Shown in pieces: positions 17,089-26,027 of a stretch of 64,000 bases of DNA. The notes beneath the pieces are model-generated. The model saw only the letters and a program-made list of their open reading frames with translations. It made no database searches and was not told the DNA's origin. A program made the position numbers and the translations under genes. This DNA comes from Pseudanabaena sp. FACHB-1998 (GTDB taxonomy: Bacteria > Cyanobacteriota > Cyanobacteriia > Pseudanabaenales > Pseudanabaenaceae). Where the stretch lies: the NCBI RefSeq assembly GCF_014696355.1, contig NZ_JACJQA010000025.1:1-64000 (forward strand), read 5' to 3'. How positions within the stretch are numbered: the first letter of the stretch is position 1; each line of letters starts with the position of its first letter.

Positions 17089-17283
17089 ATGACGCAACCA
17101 CATCTCCAGAAAGTCCGAGTTTTGCGTCAGCAAATTATCGCGGAGACCAAACACGGTTTTGCTGATTGGCAATTAGTTCAAAAGCTGCTAGATGAGCTAA
17201 TGGAAAATCATCAGCAATATAAAGAATTTGCTGCTAAAGAAAACACTACTCTCTATAACTATTCCGAGTTAATACAAGAATAA
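17089..17283 (+). CDS. Small hypothetical protein
   Basis: A 64-residue helical, charged protein (MTQPHLQKVRVLRQQIIAET, then VQKLLDELMENHQQYKEF). The frame is open to a GTG at 17065, but the ATG at 17089 gives a more usual start. No family recognised. It converges with nadA and shares a hairpin terminator with it. Confidence 0.5.
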   Translation: MTQPHLQKVRVLRQQIIAETKHGFADWQLVQKLLDELMENHQQYKEFAAKENTTLYNYSELIQE

Positions 17284-17310
17284 TGGCGACAATTTGCGCC
17301 GTCATTACTC

Positions 17311-17357
17311 TAAATAAGAAAAGGTGTGGCACTTTGTGCCACACCTTTTCTTATTTA
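17311..17357. terminator. Bidirectional hairpin overlapping the nadA stop
   Basis: TAAATAAGAAAAGGTGTGGC arm pairs with GCCACACCTTTTCTTATTTA around ACTTTGT. The nadA stop and the codons for Ser-Lys lie inside the right arm. It serves both convergent genes. Confidence 0.8.
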
Positions 17358-18349
17358 GACATTTCCAACATTTTTAACATCGGTTTAAGAGCGGCTTGAC
17401 GAATCGACTCATCCATAATTATTTCTGGCGATCGCCTTTTCATCGCTAGATATACTTTTTCGAGAGTGTTGAGACGCATATAAGGACATTCGTTACAGGC
17501 ACAGTTACTAGTCGGTGGTGCAGGAATGAATTTTTTTAAGGGAGTAGCCTTTTGCATTTGGTGAATCACACCAGATTCAGTAACCACAATAAATTCTTGG
17601 CGATCGCTGCTCTGCACGTACTTTAATAAACCAGTCGTGGAACCAATATAATCAGCATGGCGTAGCACATTCGCTTCACATTCAGGATGGGCAATGATAT
17701 CCGCTTGAGGATGGCTAATCTTTAGTTCGACTAACTTTCGCTCAGAAAAAATTTCATGCACAATGCAAGCACCATCCCAAAGCAATAAATCGCGTCCCGT
17801 TTGTTCGCTGACATAGCGCCCTAAATTGCGATCGGGGGCAAAAATAATCGGTTGATCCTTAGGTATCTGATTAACGATCGCCACCGCATTCGAGCTAGTG
17901 CAAATAATATCGCTGAGAGCCTTGATGTCTGCCGAGCAGTTTATGTAAGAAATTACCAAATGATCGGGATGGGCTGCCTTAAATTCGGCAAAGCGATCGG
18001 CGGGACAACTATCAGCTAACGAGCAACCCGCATCCAGATCGGGAAGTAGTACCAACTTATTCGGATTAAGAATTTTGGCAGTCTCAGCCATAAAATGCAC
18101 GCCCAGAAACACGATGGTATCTGCTTGGCAGTCCGCCGCAGCTTGTGATAAACCGAGAGAGTCGCCGATATAGTCCGCAATATCTTGCAGATCAGGATCT
18201 TGGTAGTAATGCGCCAAAATCACGGCATTTAGTTCTTTTTTGAGGTCAGCGATCGCCGCAAAAAGATCTAGAGGAATGGAATCTTGAGAGATTTGGCGAT
18301 CGCTGATTTGATTGGCTGTAGGAGCGGTGAGAAACACAGTTTGCCTCAC
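17351..18349 (-). CDS. nadA: Quinolinate synthase A
   Basis: NadA condenses iminoaspartate and dihydroxyacetone phosphate to quinolinate in NAD synthesis and carries a 4Fe-4S cluster. The 332-residue protein has the motif [20 protein letters not shown] and cysteines C109 (DAGCSL), C195 (DGACIVHE) and C288 (NECPYM), which match the three cluster ligands in spacing. ATG at 18349. Monocistronic, divergent from nothing close; petD lies downstream in the same orientation after a terminator. Confidence 0.96.
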   Translation of the reverse strand: MRQTVFLTAPTANQISDRQISQDSIPLDLFAAIADLKKELNAVILAHYYQDPDLQDIADYIGDSLGLSQAAADCQADTIVFLGVHFMAETAKILNPNKLVLLPDLDAGCSLADSCPADRFAEFKAAHPDHLVISYINCSADIKALSDIICTSSNAVAIVNQIPKDQPIIFAPDRNLGRYVSEQTGRDLLLWDGACIVHEIFSERKLVELKISHPQADIIAHPECEANVLRHADYIGSTTGLLKYVQSSDRQEFIVVTESGVIHQMQKATPLKKFIPAPPTSNCACNECPYMRLNTLEKVYLAMKRRSPEIIMDESIRQAALKPMLKMLEMSK

Positions 18350-18489
18350 TAAGTAATAATTAAATTTATTTGTGCAAGAACTGAATAGCTTGGTCTGCTT
18401 TTAGACTCAGAAAAAAGCAACGGGTTTATAGTAAAAATTTTTTATTTACTATATTTAATTATAGTAGAAATTACCAAAAATATATATCC

Positions 18490-18528
18490 AAAAAATAAGG
18501 GTGGTGCTTAGCACCACCCTTATTTTTT
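18490..18528 (-). terminator. Terminator of petBD
   Basis: 18-bp perfect arms AAAAAATAAGGGTGGTGC and complement with TTA loop, 15 bp after the petD stop. Confidence 0.88.
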
Positions 18529-18542
18529 GATTTAGTAACTAC

Positions 18543-19028
18543 TTAGAACAAGCCAAGAGTCAAAGACTTGTCAATGGGTAAGGTGGAACCAATACCTAAG
18601 TAAAGGGTAAAGGCAGTACCAAACAAGAAAACAGCCATTGCTACAGGGCGACGGAAAGGATTTTGGAACTTGTTGACATTCTCAATAAAGGGAATGAGGA
18701 TCAAGCCAACGGGAATCAAGCTTTGCAGCAGTACTCCCAAGAGCTTGTTAGGAACAATCCGCAAAATTTGGAAAGCAGGATACAAGAACCACTCTGGCAA
18801 AATTTCCAAAGGAGTTGCGAAAGGATTAGCAGGTTCGCCGATCATGGTGGGGTCAAGAACCGCTAAACCAGTAATCAAAGCGATCGTGCCAGTAATTACC
18901 ACAGGGAACATGTACAACAAGTCATTCGGCCAAGCTGGTTCGCCGTAGTAGTTGTGACCCATGTTCTTTTCCAACTTGGCACGCAAGATTGGATCATTTA
19001 AATCGGGGAGCTTTTCAGTCTTTGCCAT
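18543..19028 (-). CDS. petD: Cytochrome b6f complex subunit IV
   Basis: A 161-residue thylakoid protein with three membrane spans; it begins [20 protein letters not shown] and has the conserved [19 protein letters not shown]. It forms the quinol-binding core of cytochrome b6f together with PetB (PEWF in [14 protein letters not shown] is the Qo-site motif). It lies 84 bp downstream of petB in the same operon. Confidence 0.97.
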   Translation of the reverse strand: MAKTEKLPDLNDPILRAKLEKNMGHNYYGEPAWPNDLLYMFPVVITGTIALITGLAVLDPTMIGEPANPFATPLEILPEWFLYPAFQILRIVPNKLLGVLLQSLIPVGLILIPFIENVNKFQNPFRRPVAMAVFLFGTAFTLYLGIGSTLPIDKSLTLGLF

Positions 19029-19112
19029 GTTATTGCTCTTCTTTTATTGCAATATATTTTTCTAAAATTATCTAATACCAAAATCTTAAACTGGTAACCC
19101 AGATAAGAAACC

Positions 19113-19760
19113 TTACAAAGGACCAGAGATACCTTGCTTACGAATCATCAAGAAGTGAGCAAGCATGAATACCGCAATCAACCAAGGCAATACAAAGGTA
19201 TGCAAGCTGTAGAAACGGGTAAGGGTTGCTTGACCAACACTTTGACCGCCACGCAGTAGTTCAACTAAGGTTCCGCCAACGACAGGAATTGCTTCAGGTA
19301 CGCCCGATACAATTTTAACTGCCCAGTAGCCGACTTGATCCCAAGGTAAGGAGTAGCCAGTTACGCCGAAGGTAACGGTGATTACGGCAAGAATTACGCC
19401 AGTAACCCAAGTTAATTCGCGAGGTTTTTTGAACCCACCAGTCAAATAAACACGGAAAACGTGCAAGATCATCATCAAGACCATCATGCTTGCCGACCAA
19501 CGGTGGACTGAACGAATCAACCAACCGAAGTTAACGTCGGTCATGATGTAGCGGACTGAGTCAAAGGCTTCAGTAACCGAGGGCTTGTAATAAAAAGTCA
19601 TCGCGAAACCTGTCGCGAACTGAATTAGGAAGCAGGTGAGGGTGATGCCACCTAAACAATAAAAAATATTGACATGGGGGGGAACGTACTTACTAGTAAC
19701 GTCCTCAGCGATCGCCCCGACTTCAAGGCGATCGTTAAACCAATCGTAAACTTTACTCAT
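19113..19760 (-). CDS. petB: Cytochrome b6
   Basis: A 215-residue four-span thylakoid protein. It contains C35 (NIFYCLGGI), the covalent attachment site of haem cn, and two pairs of haem-ligand histidines in [20 protein letters not shown] and in [18 protein letters not shown]. It carries electrons from plastoquinol across the b6f complex. First gene of petB-petD. The 156-bp upstream spacer, shared with a divergent peptidase gene, should hold the promoter. Confidence 0.98.
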   Translation of the reverse strand: MSKVYDWFNDRLEVGAIAEDVTSKYVPPHVNIFYCLGGITLTCFLIQFATGFAMTFYYKPSVTEAFDSVRYIMTDVNFGWLIRSVHRWSASMMVLMMILHVFRVYLTGGFKKPRELTWVTGVILAVITVTFGVTGYSLPWDQVGYWAVKIVSGVPEAIPVVGGTLVELLRGGQSVGQATLTRFYSLHTFVLPWLIAVFMLAHFLMIRKQGISGPL

Positions 19761-19916
19761 GTAATTGAAAAACCCAAGATTGCTGAACTAGTTAACAATT
19801 TTTTGATAGCTGTAACTTATTTTAATACTTATGATCGAGTGTAGGCAAACCTAAAGACGGTTTTTAACAAATTTCACTAAATTTACAGTAAGTTTTTTTG
19901 AACCTTACTACTTTGC

Positions 19917-20591
19917 ATGAAAATACTTTTGCGTTTTAGATTAGCAGTTTTTTTAGGTTCTCTTTCCTATATTTATGTAGATCCCCTATTTGCTCAAGTT
20001 TGCGCCAAAGAATATTCTCATCCAAACTTAGAAAATCATCACGAAGAATATTCACCAACACAGCGGGTTGCTTCTGTTCGTAGCGATCGCAACTTGAGCT
20101 TAGCTTGGGCTTTACCCGCCGAATTTACCTCAATCGATCCATTTGTAGGCAAAGACTATCAACTAGCAGAGCATGAAGGCATTGATTTTATTCACAGCAA
20201 CCATTTAGTCAATCAAGTTTCTGTGCGATCGGCTTCCGATGGCACAGTTGTATATATTCGTCGTGATTGCCCGCAATCAAATTCTTTTGAGCCAAATAGT
20301 TTGGGGCGTGACTGTGGCGGGGATTGGGGAAACCATATTGTGATTCGGCATCCCAATGGACTTTTCACCCGCTATGCTCATCTCTATCCTGATAGTATCC
20401 AAGTGAAAGTTGGACAAAAAATCACTCGTGGTCAAGAGCTAGGCAAAATGGGAAATTCAGGACGCAGTGATACCAGACATTTACATTTTGAGTTAGGGGT
20501 TGCCATTAAGATTAATCCCTGTGCGCCAGCGCAATCTTTTCAATATGTTTACAATCCAGTCAATTATTTACAATGGGACAATACCCCCTAG
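19917..20591 (+). CDS. Secreted M23-family (LytM) metallopeptidase
   Basis: A 224-residue protein with an N-terminal signal-like segment (LRFRLAVFLGSLSYIYV, cleavage likely after LFA). The peptidase core has zinc ligands in EHEGIDFIH (HxxxD type) and HLHFELG, plus the strand HIVIRHPNGLFTRYAHLYP. It should trim peptidoglycan cross-links in the periplasm. Two cysteine pairs may form disulphides (DCPQSN, GRDCGGDWG). Both the first (HEGID) and last (HLHFE) motif histidines are intact, so it is probably active. Confidence 0.88.
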   Translation: MKILLRFRLAVFLGSLSYIYVDPLFAQVCAKEYSHPNLENHHEEYSPTQRVASVRSDRNLSLAWALPAEFTSIDPFVGKDYQLAEHEGIDFIHSNHLVNQVSVRSASDGTVVYIRRDCPQSNSFEPNSLGRDCGGDWGNHIVIRHPNGLFTRYAHLYPDSIQVKVGQKITRGQELGKMGNSGRSDTRHLHFELGVAIKINPCAPAQSFQYVYNPVNYLQWDNTP

Positions 20592-20622
20592 AGAGTTGCG
20601 GCGCTTAGCGCCGCAACTCTCT
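20590..20622 (+). terminator. Palindromic terminator after the M23 peptidase
   Basis: 15-bp arms AGAGAGTTGCGGCGC / GCGCCGCAACTCTCT with TTA loop begin at the last base of the stop codon. Same GTTGCGGCGC arm core as several other palindromes here, but a TTA tip. Confidence 0.7.
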
Positions 20623-20647
20623 ATCTAACCTAATAAAGCTTAAATAT

Positions 20648-21229
20648 ATGAATGATTTAACTGATAAATCCCTTGAAAAGGAAAGCGATCGCCCAGATAC
20701 TAATAGCGTCGATATTCGCGAAATGAATATTGATGATATCGCGCCAATTTTTCACTTAGGTGAACAATTATTTACCAGTGACTTATATCCCTACCTCTAT
20801 CGCACATGGGATGAGTGGGAGGTAATCGGGATGTATAACACTGATTCTGAATATTGCCTAGTTGCCGAAATCGATGATCAGCTTGCGGGCTTTATTCTCG
20901 GCACAATCATCAATAAGGCTTCATGGAAATATGGCTATATTACTTGGCTTGGCGTAAATCCCAATTGTCAGCGGCGAGGAGTAGCTGATCGCCTAGTCGA
21001 TAAGATCATCGAACGGATGATTGAAGATAATGTGCGCTTAATGCTAGTTGATACCGATCCTGCGAATACACCTGCCATTAATTTCTTTAATCGCAAAGGC
21101 TTCGGCAATGCCAGAGAGCATGTTTTCCTATCCCTCAATCTCGCCAAACATGAATATTACGGCAGACTGATTAATTACGAACGAGATAAAGCCGAACGTA
21201 ACCGTCCGCGATCGCGCCGCCGCACATAA
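20648..21229 (+). CDS. GNAT-family N-acetyltransferase
   Basis: A 193-residue protein with a GNAT core: DIREMNIDDIAPIFHLGEQL at the start, YCLVAEIDDQLAGFILG, the acetyl-CoA site TWLGVNPNCQRRGVADRLVD and the closing strand AINFFNRKGFGNAREHVFL. It resembles RimI-like acetyltransferases; the substrate is not evident. The C-terminus is Arg-rich (RDKAERNRPRSRRRT). It is followed after 15 bp by a methyltransferase gene, likely cotranscribed. Confidence 0.87.
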   Translation: MNDLTDKSLEKESDRPDTNSVDIREMNIDDIAPIFHLGEQLFTSDLYPYLYRTWDEWEVIGMYNTDSEYCLVAEIDDQLAGFILGTIINKASWKYGYITWLGVNPNCQRRGVADRLVDKIIERMIEDNVRLMLVDTDPANTPAINFFNRKGFGNAREHVFLSLNLAKHEYYGRLINYERDKAERNRPRSRRRT

Positions 21230-21244
21230 ATTTAATTTTGATTA

Positions 21245-21859
21245 GTGAAGTCAAATATGCATCCAGAAGATACAGCCGCTCGATATGATCGTATTGCCCA
21301 ATGGTGGCAAACTCAGCATCAAGATTCGCTTTATGGTGTTGCCCAATTGAAGCGAGCGATCAAATATACTCCTAAGAATCATTTGGCTATTGATATAGGG
21401 TGTGGAAGCAGTGGGCGTTTTTTTAAAGTTCTAAGCGAACATGGATTTCAGGCAGAAGGACTTGATATTTCTGCGGAAATGATTAACTTAGCTAAAAAAC
21501 TGCATCCAAATGTAACCTTCTATAGGGAAGACATTTCTGCTTGGAAGCCGCCCAAATCTTATAGCTTGATTGTTGCTTGGGACAGCACGTTTCATCTACC
21601 GTTAGATAGGCAGGAACAGGTCGTAAAAAAACTATGCGATGCTCTTGAAGGTGATGGCGTGCTAATGTTCACCTGTGGGGGTGGATATAAGCATAGTGAA
21701 GTTTCTGGAACATTTCAAGGTGAGAACTTTGAGTACAGCACGCTGGGTGTAAATGCTTTCCTAAAGATTCTGAATGAGCATAATTGTACGTGCCTTCACC
21801 TTGAATATGATCAATATCCTGAGAACCATGTTTACATCATTGCTCAAAAACATGATTGA
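21245..21859 (+). CDS. Class I SAM-dependent methyltransferase
   Basis: A 204-residue Rossmann-type methyltransferase. Motif I is AIDIGCGSSGRFFKVL, motif II GFQAEGLDISAEM and motif IV IVAWDSTFHLPL. The frame is open to an ATG upstream of MHPEDTAARY; the second methionine (MHPED, 21257) is also a possible start. Substrate unknown. It follows the GNAT gene closely and converges with a Uma2 fragment. Confidence 0.85.
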   Translation: MKSNMHPEDTAARYDRIAQWWQTQHQDSLYGVAQLKRAIKYTPKNHLAIDIGCGSSGRFFKVLSEHGFQAEGLDISAEMINLAKKLHPNVTFYREDISAWKPPKSYSLIVAWDSTFHLPLDRQEQVVKKLCDALEGDGVLMFTCGGGYKHSEVSGTFQGENFEYSTLGVNAFLKILNEHNCTCLHLEYDQYPENHVYIIAQKHD

Positions 21860-21862
21860 TCA

Positions 21863-22084
21863 CTATAGCGGAAGTGCGATCGCTGGTTCGTCTGGATTGT
21901 AATAAACCGCCATATTCACACCGAAGTACCAATCATCGCGATCTGCCCAAATATCAGCTAACAAACTCAGTAGGAGATTGGGAATATCATTCTGTAACTG
22001 GTTATCCACTGGTGTATCGTCTGAGGATGGCAATTCTTCAGCAGTTGGAAGAATGCGGTTCTTGCTGTAGGTGAGGTTGACCAT
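21863..22084 (-). pseudogene. Truncated Uma2-family endonuclease, N-terminal fragment
   Basis: 73 codons corresponding to the start of a Uma2 protein: LPTAEELPSSDDTPVDNQLQ, then IPNLLLSLLADIWADRDDW and YFGVNMAVYYNPDEPAI. Full-length Uma2 proteins are 180-280 residues with the PD-(D/E)XK catalytic core further in; that part is absent, with a stop near the methyltransferase end. A complete Uma2 gene exists at 29630-30481. Confidence 0.75.
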
Positions 22085-22428
22085 AGCTTATTCAAGCGTG
22101 GTGTTGAGTGCTCATGATTATAGCAAACCTGACTATTGCAGCATTAGATAGGATTGATGCTGGAAAGAAATAGGCGAGATCGCTTTTTGGATTTTTAGTA
22201 AAAGCAGTAAGCGCCTCGAAAAGTTAGTCAATGGAAAGAGATAAAATTATGAAGAAAAATTTTGAAATTTCCCATTTCAAAATTTACTCGACAAAAATAT
22301 GGTTTTGCAGTATTTTCAAGTTGGCTTGATGTTTATACCGCAGTTGCGTATGAATTGTAAGTTAGACGATTCTGTTTCGAGAAAGGTTTTCTGTTTGTTT
22401 AAGGTAGTAACTTTGAAGGAGTATATGT
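22085..22428. other. Spacer without identified genes
   Basis: 344 bp, AT-rich. It contains a small hairpin with AAATTTTGAAAT / ATTTCAAAATTT arms around 22256-22284. I see no coding region, repeat copy or RNA gene. A GGAG sequence before 22429 is the ribosome binding site of the next gene. Confidence 0.5.
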
Positions 22429-22764
22429 ATGAGTTGGGGAAAATTTTGGCGGAAAATTCCTGTTGTAGGTACTATGGTAGAGACATTTGCAAAGGATTCA
22501 TACAAGGAGCGTATTAAGCAAAAATATTTGCGCCTGTATCGGGTAGGAGGTGAGGCTATTGGATATTTCCTCACAATTCTTGAGGATGTCGCAAAAGACG
22601 TTTTGGTTGATGAATATGGAATGAGTTGGGCAGACATGACCCCAGAAAAACTCAACCAGAGATTAGACGAATTGGAGTCTCAACTACCCCCAGAAGATGT
22701 CGAGAGAATCTGTAAGCTTCTATACGAGAAATTGCAAGCTACACCAGAAATTTCAGCTATTTGA
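22429..22764 (+). CDS. Hypothetical protein
   Basis: A 111-residue helical, charged soluble protein (MSWGKFWRKIPVVGTMVETF start; RLDELESQLPPEDVERICKL near the end). It has a good GGAG ribosome binding site. No family recognised. It stands between spacer regions and is followed by a GTAGGGTGCGTTA palindrome. Confidence 0.6.
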   Translation: MSWGKFWRKIPVVGTMVETFAKDSYKERIKQKYLRLYRVGGEAIGYFLTILEDVAKDVLVDEYGMSWADMTPEKLNQRLDELESQLPPEDVERICKLLYEKLQATPEISAI

Positions 22765-22788
22765 GAATAGCATGATTTCTGGTATTGT

Positions 22789-22820
22789 AGGGTGCGTTAC
22801 ATTTCAATAACGCACCCTAC
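22789..22820. repeat. GTAGGGTGCGTTA palindrome
   Basis: GTAGGGTGCGTTA pairs with TAACGCACCCTAC. A second left half, GTAGGGTGCGTTA, lies about 90 bp downstream near 22879. This is a small dispersed repeat common in cyanobacterial spacers. Confidence 0.7.
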
Positions 22821-22935
22821 TTTTATTTTAACGAAAGTAATCCGTTCAGGGTTTTTTCTAGTGCGATCGCTGATCTTGTAGGGTGCGTTAATGAAATGAA
22901 CCTTTTTGATTTGTCTGATGCTTGTTATTAATAGG

Positions 22936-23877
22936 TTAGGTCAAAACTGCAAAATGATTTAAGGCAGTCTGGCAGTCAGATTTAATCTGTTCCTTGAGGG
23001 CATCCAGTGATGCAAATTTTTGTTCGGGGCGAATAAATTTGACGAGATCTACATTTAGTTCTTGATCATATAGATCACCTTGCCAATCAAATAAATGTAC
23101 TTCCACCGATCGCCGATCGCCATTAACTGTTGGTCTTAAGCCAATATTCATCACGCCAAATAGGGGCTTAGAGCTAGAGCTAATATTTACCTGTACAGCA
23201 TAAACACCATCGCGGGGCAAACACTTTTGAGCAGGTAGATCGAGATTTGCCGTCGGGAAGCCGATGGTGCGTCCTAACTGCTTGCCTCGGACGACTTTGC
23301 CCACCAGATTATAAGGACGACCGAGCAGGGCATTAGCAAGATCGACTTCACCCTTAGCTAGAGCTGCACGGATATTTGAGCTACTGATCCTGATAGGGGT
23401 TGGCTCTTTGAGGAGCATGGTTTGTTCAGTAATTACCGTCAGGCGATCGCCCCAAATATTGGCTAGATCCTGAACATTACCTTGACGTTTCTGCCCAAAG
23501 TGAAAATCACAACCGACACTGATTAATTCCACTTGGAGAGAGTCAATTAAAATTTGCTGCATGAATTCCGCAGCCGTGAGCTTGGCAAGATCGGCATCAA
23601 AGGGGAGGAGAACTAATTGCTCTACACCGAGGGATGCTAATAGGGCAACCTTTTCATCAAAGGGGGTAAGTAGCGATCGCGGTTGGTTGCTAAAAAATTC
23701 TTGAGGATGGGGCGAAAATGAAACAACGGTACTCGTTAAATGTTGATGATTACTGCCCAAAGCGTCGGGCAAAATCGGCGCAATCACATGGCGATGTCCT
23801 ACATGCACGCCATCAAAGTTACCGAGGGCGATCGCAGTAGGACGAGAAATCTGGGTTGGGTCAAATATTACTCTCAC
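22936..23877 (-). CDS. ribF: Bifunctional riboflavin kinase / FAD synthetase
   Basis: RibF phosphorylates riboflavin to FMN and adenylates FMN to FAD. The N-terminal nucleotidyltransferase domain has IALGNFDGVHVGHRHVI; the C-terminal kinase domain has the GRPYNLVGKVVRGKQLGRTI and GFPTANLDLP motifs. The frame is open to a GTG at 23919, but the GTG at 23877 (Met-Arg-Val-Ile-Phe-Asp) gives the usual N-terminus just before the domain. Monocistronic. Confidence 0.93.
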   Translation of the reverse strand: MRVIFDPTQISRPTAIALGNFDGVHVGHRHVIAPILPDALGSNHQHLTSTVVSFSPHPQEFFSNQPRSLLTPFDEKVALLASLGVEQLVLLPFDADLAKLTAAEFMQQILIDSLQVELISVGCDFHFGQKRQGNVQDLANIWGDRLTVITEQTMLLKEPTPIRISSSNIRAALAKGEVDLANALLGRPYNLVGKVVRGKQLGRTIGFPTANLDLPAQKCLPRDGVYAVQVNISSSSKPLFGVMNIGLRPTVNGDRRSVEVHLFDWQGDLYDQELNVDLVKFIRPEQKFASLDALKEQIKSDCQTALNHFAVLT

Positions 23878-23928
23878 GCTTAATATTTTGACACAATTCC
23901 TGTGTGCGATCTTAAGCACCCCTCAAGT

Positions 23929-24031
23929 AATACCGAGACTAAAAATGGCTGTGCCATTTTTAGTCTTGCAAAACCTTACTGGGTTTGACTTTAATTCACG
24001 AAAGTGTGGTCACACTTTCGTGAATTGGGAT
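23929..24031. repeat. Composite two-hairpin repeat, copy B
   Basis: ATACC, hairpin 1 at 23936-23966 (arms AGACTAAAAATGGC, TGT loop), core AAAACCTTACTGGGTTTGAC, hairpin 2 at 23993-24026 (arms AATTCACGAAAGTGTG), then GGGATA. Same order as copies at 11489 and 37211. Confidence 0.82.
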
Positions 24032-24050
24032 AAAGTTTTTGAATGCTGTA

Positions 24051-24131
24051 ACAAACCCCAAAATAAAAGTGATGCTTCGCGCCGCCACTTTTATTTTGGG
24101 GTTTATGTCCAAAGCAAAGCTTACATTGCTG
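24051..24131. mobile_element. Palindromic element flanked by TA, inserted in a small palindrome
   Basis: It contains the palindrome ACCCCAAAATAAAAGT...ACTTTTATTTTGGGGT and ends TTACATTGCTG. TA stands on both sides (24049-24050 and 24132-24133). Removing the element and one TA restores TTTTGAATGC-TGTA-GCATTCAAAA, a clean palindrome. Its right end matches the terminus of the 37245-37359 element. Confidence 0.55.
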
Positions 24132-24199
24132 TAGCATTCAAAATAAGTTTTTGTCATGACATTCTGGTATGTTTGAGATCCGCCGTTAGCTGACTATCC

Positions 24200-25972
24200 A
24201 TGACCGTTAGAGAAACATTTCGCCGCACCAAAATTGTCGCGACTATTGGACCTGCAACCAGTAGTCCCGATATGATTCGCCAACTTATCGAAGCAGGTGC
24301 AACTACCTTCCGCCTTAACTTTTCCCACGGCACTCATGCCGATCACCATCGCAGCATCTGTAATATTCGCCAAGTCTCAAGTGAGCTAAATCAAGCTGTT
24401 GGCGTTTTACAAGACTTGCAAGGTCCCAAAATTCGCCTCGGCGTATTTAAAGATGGACCTATTACCTTAAACAAAGGCGATAAATTTACGCTTACCAGTC
24501 GTCAAGTTGCGGGTACATCGGAAATTAGCTGTATTACCTATGAAACCCTTGCGGAGGAAGTGCCGATCGGGGCGGTAATTATGCTTGATGACGGCAAAGT
24601 CGAAATGGTCGTCGAAGATGTCAATGCCGAATTAGGAGATCTTTACTGTCGCGTGGTCATTGGTGGCACGCTTTCTAATAATAAAGGTGTTAACTTTCCC
24701 AATGTTCACTTGTCGGTCAGTGCGATGACCGATAAGGATCGCGAAGACTTACGCTTTGGACTATCTGAAGGAGTGGATTGGGTTGCGCTCAGTTTTGTCT
24801 GTACCCCCGAAGATGTCCTCGAAGTTAAAGATCTCATTGCCGCATCAGGTCGCAATGCTAGCGTCATCGCCAAAATCGAAAAACACGAAGCGATCGCCAA
24901 TATGGAAGCGATTCTCTCGGTATGCGATGGCGTAATGGTAGCCCGTGGTGATTTGGGTGTAGAAATCCCTGCCGAAGATGTCCCGATCGCCCAAAAGCAA
25001 TTAATTAAAACTGCCAATCGTATGGGTATTCCCGTAATTACGGCAACCCAAATGCTGGACAGCATGGTGAATAATCCCCGTGCGACTCGTGCCGAAATCT
25101 CGGACGTAGCCAACGCGATTATCGATGGTACAGATGCCGTCATGCTTTCTAATGAAACAGCCGTCGGTAAATATCCGATCTTGGCGGTAGAGACAATGGC
25201 GAGAATTGCCGTGCGTATTGAAAAAGAGCAAGATCTCAAAATGCAACCCCTTGAAAGCATGGGTCGCGCTGTACCTAATGCGATCAGTCAAGCCGTGGGT
25301 AATATCGCGATGCAGTTAAATGCCGCCGCGATCGTCACCCTCACCAAGACAGGCTCAACTGCCCGCAACGTCAGTAAATTCCGTCCGCCCATCCCCATTT
25401 TGGCAGTTACACCCAACGTCCAAGTGGCAAGACGCTTACAAATGGTTTGGGGTGTCCAGCCTTTAGTTCTGATTTCCTTACCTTCGGCTAGACAAAACTT
25501 TGAGGCGGCGCTCAATCTTGCCCAAGAAATGAAACTCCTCTCCGCAGGCGATCTCGTGGTCATGTCCGCAGGTACATTACAAGATGTTGCAGGTTCCACC
25601 GATTTGATTAAGGTGGAGTTTGTTTCCTCCGTAGTGGGCAAAGGCTTGAGCATTGGTTCGGGAATTGTGCATGGTCGGGCGCGAGTAGCCTTCCACCATC
25701 TCGATGTCCGCGATTTCCATGATGGCGAAATCTTAGTTATCGATCGCACTGATGCTGACTACATTGAAGTAATTCGCAAAGCATCGGCTGTGATTACCGA
25801 AGATGCCAACTTGGACTCCCATGCAGTTGTCATTGGTAGGAGGTTAGGTATCCCCATCCTAATTGGCGTACACAATGCGACTGGTTTCATTCGCGATGGT
25901 GAGCCACTCAGTGTTAACTTCAACAAAGGGATGATCTATTCTGGTTCCCGTTCAGACGATTTAGCATTTTAG
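24200..25972 (+). CDS. pyk: Pyruvate kinase
   Basis: This enzyme makes pyruvate and ATP from phosphoenolpyruvate at the end of glycolysis. The 590-residue protein has the N-terminal substrate motif TKIVATIGPATSSP, the active-site lysine region VIAKIEKHEAIANMEAIL and MVARGDLGVEIP. About 100 extra C-terminal residues form a PEP-utiliser-like swivelling domain (GIVHGRARVAF, ITEDANLDSHAVVIGRRLGI), the longer form found in cyanobacteria and some Gram-positives. ATG at 24200. Confidence 0.96.
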   Translation: MTVRETFRRTKIVATIGPATSSPDMIRQLIEAGATTFRLNFSHGTHADHHRSICNIRQVSSELNQAVGVLQDLQGPKIRLGVFKDGPITLNKGDKFTLTSRQVAGTSEISCITYETLAEEVPIGAVIMLDDGKVEMVVEDVNAELGDLYCRVVIGGTLSNNKGVNFPNVHLSVSAMTDKDREDLRFGLSEGVDWVALSFVCTPEDVLEVKDLIAASGRNASVIAKIEKHEAIANMEAILSVCDGVMVARGDLGVEIPAEDVPIAQKQLIKTANRMGIPVITATQMLDSMVNNPRATRAEISDVANAIIDGTDAVMLSNETAVGKYPILAVETMARIAVRIEKEQDLKMQPLESMGRAVPNAISQAVGNIAMQLNAAAIVTLTKTGSTARNVSKFRPPIPILAVTPNVQVARRLQMVWGVQPLVLISLPSARQNFEAALNLAQEMKLLSAGDLVVMSAGTLQDVAGSTDLIKVEFVSSVVGKGLSIGSGIVHGRARVAFHHLDVRDFHDGEILVIDRTDADYIEVIRKASAVITEDANLDSHAVVIGRRLGIPILIGVHNATGFIRDGEPLSVNFNKGMIYSGSRSDDLAF

Positions 25973-26027
25973 TTATATTTGTAGAATTGGAGCTTAGCTT
26001 CATCTATACATTGTCTTTGGGTAAATC

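Larger units (their letters stand above)
23878..24199. other. Spacer between ribF and pyk made of repeats
   Basis: This 322-bp gap holds composite repeat copy B (23929-24031) and, next to it, a TA-flanked palindromic element (24051-24131). Little sequence remains for regulation: the two divergent promoters must lie within or next to the repeats. Confidence 0.7.

Noticed and set aside
24706-25749. Minus-strand ORFs of up to 184 codons inside pyk
   Set aside because: They are in the third codon-position shadow of pyk and read low-complexity Ser/Ala/Thr stretches.
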